Origin: Artemia franciscana
Taxonomy: Eukaryota; Arthropoda; Branchiopoda; Anostraca; Artemiidae
Length of the DNA stretch: 64,000 bases
Assembly: GCF_032884065.1 (NCBI RefSeq)
Contig: NC_088864.1
Coordinates: 20,105,999 to 20,169,998, forward strand
Direction of reading: 5' to 3'
Part shown: positions 61,325-64,000 of the stretch, one piece after another
Layout: every line of letters begins with the position of its first letter
How positions within the stretch are numbered: the first letter of the stretch is position 1
Notes under the pieces: model-generated
Told to the model about the DNA's origin: nothing
What the model saw: the letters and a program-made list of their open reading frames with translations, nothing else
The model's database searches: none
Position numbers and translations under genes: made by a program

Positions 61325-61785
61325 ATGAATGATAAGGACTATTATAATTGCCAACAAAAGAGGGTAATACATGAATCTAACGTTTTGTGTTATCTTGAGT
61401 AAAATATTTCCATAATTTGCCTTTGATTATTCTATTAAATTAGTCAACAATTTGAGCCTTCAATTCACTTTCAGATGAGAATCAATGTATTTCATGACTC
61501 TAAAAAAACTTGAATGTTTTCATAAAAAAATTCTTTACCTTAATCTGTTCCTAATTTTTTAGATTTTCTATTTGCAATTAAATCTGTAAAAATATTAATA
61601 ATTTCCTTACTCGTTTCATCTTTTAAATGAAAACACCAATCATATTTACTAAAACAATCGCTGACTGTAAGAATATAATTAAAATTATTATTTCACTTTT
61701 ATACTGCTGCATATCAACCAAATCTGCTTGCCACTGGTCATCGACACTATGAATGTAAACGCGTCTTCTTCAAAATGTAAAACTC
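61325..61785 (-). pseudogene. Maverick-type integrase (rve/DDE), N-terminus missing
   Basis: On the - strand from 61785: HSVDDQWQADLVDMQQYKSE (first catalytic Asp in VDM), then YILTVSDCFSKYDW, LKDETSKEIINIFTDLI and KLGTD*GKEFF (second catalytic Asp). The region of the catalytic Glu and the C-terminus is damaged by stops and frameshifts near 61430-61490. The N-terminal zinc-binding part is missing: the reading starts abruptly at 61785, where the + strand ATPase remnant begins. The retroviral-type integrase of this family inserts the linear element DNA into the genome. This copy is inactive. Confidence 0.75.
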
Positions 61786-61789
61786 ACCA

Positions 61790-62160
61790 TGAATGTCTTG
61801 GAGGAAAAAACTGACATGGATCTTTTGGTTGAGAGCAATGATGAAAATTTTATCATTGATGTAGATGACCTAGATCCCAAGTATTAAAATTTAATTATAT
61901 TTGATGATTTTATAACAGAAAAAGTTGAAAATTTACTCGTGAAAGATAGGAAACGAAACGCATCGATAATCTGTATTCCTCAGAGCTATTTTGATATTCC
62001 TAAATTATACGATTAGACTGTAATTATTTTGCACTTTTCAAATCCAAAAGAAACTGATAGAATAAGACAAAATCATAGAATGAGATATGGATCTGGATTG
62101 AAAAAAGAAAAAAAATCAACTACTTTAATCAAGCAAAAAAGAATCATGAATTTTTACTAA
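61790..62160 (+). pseudogene. Packaging ATPase remnant (A32/FtsK-like)
   Basis: In a frame with several stops: NFIIDVDDLDPKY, then NLIIFDDF (61888-61911), a hydrophobic strand followed by two acidic residues as in a Walker B motif, then SIICIPQSYFDIPKL (sensor region). The text matches the C-terminal half of the DNA-packaging ATPase of Maverick and adintovirus elements. The Walker A (GxxGxGK) half is missing, as the sequence begins at the integrase break. Inactive. Confidence 0.65.
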
Positions 62161-62280
62161 GTAATTTGCAGACAAATAATGAATATCTCAAGTACAGAAA
62201 AAGCTTAGATATAAACTTAATAAAATTTAAGTATACTTAATTAATAAGTTTGGAAGCTTGTGAAGTAAATATCGGAAGTA

Positions 62281-62800
62281 TACAAGTAACAAAAGTGGAA
62301 TACTGGGTGGTGATGGTAATCTTGATTTACAAGATAAGCGCTTAATTAATTTAGGTCATGCAAAATCAGACAATGATGCTATTACTTTTCAAAATGTGAA
62401 AATTACTTTTAAAGATTTCGAGACAATTTGTTAACCAAAACAAATTCTTACAAATCAGTATTTGATTGAGGATATTAATAGATTAAACGAAATTTATCAA
62501 TCACCGGATACTATGTTGACTAGAGTTGATGACAAAGGACTATTAATAAAAAATATCTTAAAAGTAACAAAAGAAGATATTAATGCAGAAAAGAGAAGTA
62601 TTAGAAATGTTGAAAGCCCAAAAAATGGTGGAGATGCAATTAAGCTTCCAAGGTTACTGGTATACTTGTATACCAGTATACTGGTTACTGGTATGCAGTT
62701 ATCTCATCGTTTAAACAATTTCGAAAATGTTATAAAAAGTATACTTGGAAAAGGCTTCGATGAGGCATTTCAAAAGAGAACGGCAGGAAGGTTTAAGTAA
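62281..62800 (+). pseudogene. Fibre-like repeat protein remnant
   Basis: Two frames show the same signature: GGDGNLDLQDKRLINLGHAK, then SDNDAITFQ, and later RSIRNVESPKNGGDAIKLP (62462-62800 frame). The R-x-I/L-x-N-...-D-A-I/V repeat is found in trimeric fibre or tail-spike-like proteins and in structural proteins of Maverick-type elements. A stop (near 62432) separates the two parts. A tgatgatg-free palindromic run ggtatacttgtatacc lies at 62667-62682. Confidence 0.5.
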
Positions 62801-63329
62801 AGTAAATATCATTAGATTTTTATCTATAAAATGATTCTATAATAAATGGAAGGGCAAACAATTTATTTTTCAGAATTTAAGAAACAAAAAATTAAAACTT
62901 GTTTTAATACAAAACAAAATGTATAATGCGAATAACGCATCAGACCTATTAAGACCCTGTTAAACTACAAATTCATAAAACAGGTAACTAAGATTGAAAA
63001 TAATAAAAATCAAAATAAAGGATGTGACACTGATTTATCCTAAAAACAACTACTTCAAAATCATCCAAGATTACCGTTCTCATCTCTTCTTGGTAAATTT
63101 GAAATCAACGAAAACACTGACTTGTTTCAGTACACAATTCATTTATCTTCTTTTCAAATGTAAAAACTAAACAGCTGTTTTAAGAAAGAAGAAAATTACC
63201 GAATTCGAATTGAAAATAACATATTGTGTAAAGAACCTGTTAAACTATTGCGTATAAGAAAAGAATTGAACAAATTTAGCAAGGAACAGTTAAGAATTAA
63301 GATGTCTAGATAACTATATTATATCATCA

Positions 63330-63615
63330 ACTGATTCAAAATGGTGGCTTACTTCCATTTTTAATACCATTTTAATAGTGGCGCTGCTTCATTAGGCACA
63401 TACGCTGGAAAAACAATAGTTTATAAAATTACTAATTTTTCAAACGCCAAAGGTGAGGGTTTCACATTACCGGGGACTTTACAAAAAGGTCGAGGTTTAA
63501 AGTCACCCGGTACACAAAAATTGCTGGATCTAGATTGTAAGTGGTTGTTGAAGCTCCAAAATAACGTGGTAGACCCAACAAAGCACAAGTAAAAGTGGTT
63601 AAAGGTCCTAAACAA
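63330..63615 (+). pseudogene. Possible small virion core/membrane protein remnant
   Basis: With frame changes the sequence shows an Ala/Gly/Ile-rich stretch ending AYAGKT-like, then SNAKGEGFTLPGTLQKGRG and KSPGTQKLL. This resembles the small Gly/Lys-rich protein that precedes the protease in Maverick-type elements. Weak. Confidence 0.35.
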
Positions 63616-63717
63616 CTTGGAAAACCCCCAAAAAATGTTTAAGCTGAGATTTCAGAATACAAAGAATGCTCACTTTCAAAAAAGGTGGAACTACAGAAAG
63701 AACCAAAAATCACATGA

Positions 63718-63960
63718 TACCACTGACAGGTATTGATATATTAAATGAATTAGGTCATATTCCTTACTTTCGAGGTTTTTTTCTCGAGATAACTTAATAA
63801 AAAAAAAAGAAAAAAAGTGGTGTAATCAAATATGACTCCATGGATTGACCGGGACGCATTTGACTTGTTGTTTCATTGATCCCAAGTACTCCTTTTGTAG
63901 AATTTCATCATTCTTTTGGAATCCAACCTGGAAATGAAATTGTCAATTACTTAAAGACTT
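63718..63960 (+). pseudogene. Adenain-type cysteine protease remnant
   Basis: Near-contiguous but frameshifted: GIDILNELGHIPYFRGFF (start), then TGTHLTCCFIDPK (63858-63896), which carries the catalytic His in the G-T-H context, and HHSFGIQPGNEIVNYLK after a frame change. This order (PYFRG, GTH, FG..P..E) is that of the adenovirus-type protease of Maverick/Polinton elements and adintoviruses, which matures the capsid. The catalytic Cys would lie beyond the window. The gene is broken. Confidence 0.6.
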
Positions 63961-64000
63961 CAAATACAAAAATTACCTTTCTTTCTATTCAAATGTTTGG

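Larger units (their letters stand above)
58800..64000. mobile_element. Decayed Maverick/Polinton or adintovirus-like element (runs off the window)
   Basis: A more AT-rich stretch with remnants of genes typical of Maverick/Polinton elements and adintoviruses: a retroviral-type integrase, a packaging-ATPase remnant, a fibre-like repeat protein and an adenain-type protease, with small genes of the same context on the left. The - strand carries the left block and the + strand the right block, diverging near 61785. Every reading frame is broken. The left border is uncertain, no terminal repeat was identified, and the protein-primed DNA polymerase and major capsid are not seen in the window. Confidence 0.72.

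Overview
The window looks like an arthropod nuclear genome, most likely a crustacean. An Artemia-like branchiopod is my impression from the repeat types, not something the sequence proves. It is AT-rich and dominated by transposons, with genes split by long repeat-filled introns. There are no operons, no ribosome binding sites and no convincing tRNA or rRNA genes.

Three host genes can be supported. (1) On the + strand two exons (1518-1992 and 6549-6820) join in matching phase. They encode a Ser-rich region followed by a coiled coil that resembles the C-terminal part of the TAK1-binding proteins TAB2/TAB3. (2) On the - strand a single-exon Lys/Glu-rich coiled-coil ORF (23500-24573) of unknown function has a clear promoter: TATA box, initiator-like site and three perfect TGACGTCA cAMP-response elements. 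(3) On the + strand a ninjurin gene runs from 33183 to 53840. Two common exons (33183-33309, 37903-38027) are followed by two different terminal exons (44235-44435 and 53616-53840). Both terminal exons have the same acceptor phase, both complete the ninjurin domain, and each has its own stop codon. They would give two membrane proteins of about 150 and 158 residues that differ in the second half of the transmembrane unit. None of the ninjurin exons is obvious as a long ORF.

Between the two alternative ninjurin exons lies a large inverted repeat (46826-48590 against 51510-53290). Its loop carries an 8-unit tandem array amplified from a piece of the local repeat family. In the pre-mRNA it could fold into a stem of more than 1.5 kb just upstream of the second terminal exon.

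The main repeats are: a non-autonomous family with a palindromic, foldback-like head and a conserved 22-nt terminal hairpin (about ten copies or parts); a family built of roughly 150-400-bp G-rich tandem units (2684-4990, 15358-16350, 54418-56480); a (TAG/CTA)-rich unit; several LINE fragments of at least three groups (one nearly complete RT element at 38100-41092 inside the ninjurin intron, one split by a foldback-headed element at 19610-22620, and RTE-like pieces at 35118-35860 and 41271-42120); a decayed Tigger/pogo transposase (28500-30610); and a hAT-like insertion with a 6-bp target duplication (14571-16492).

The last 5 kb (about 58800-64000) is more AT-rich and holds a decayed Maverick/Polinton or adintovirus-like element. 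A retroviral-type integrase and small genes lie on the - strand. A packaging-ATPase remnant, a fibre-like repeat protein and an adenain-type protease lie on the + strand. All are broken by stops and frameshifts, and the element runs off the window.
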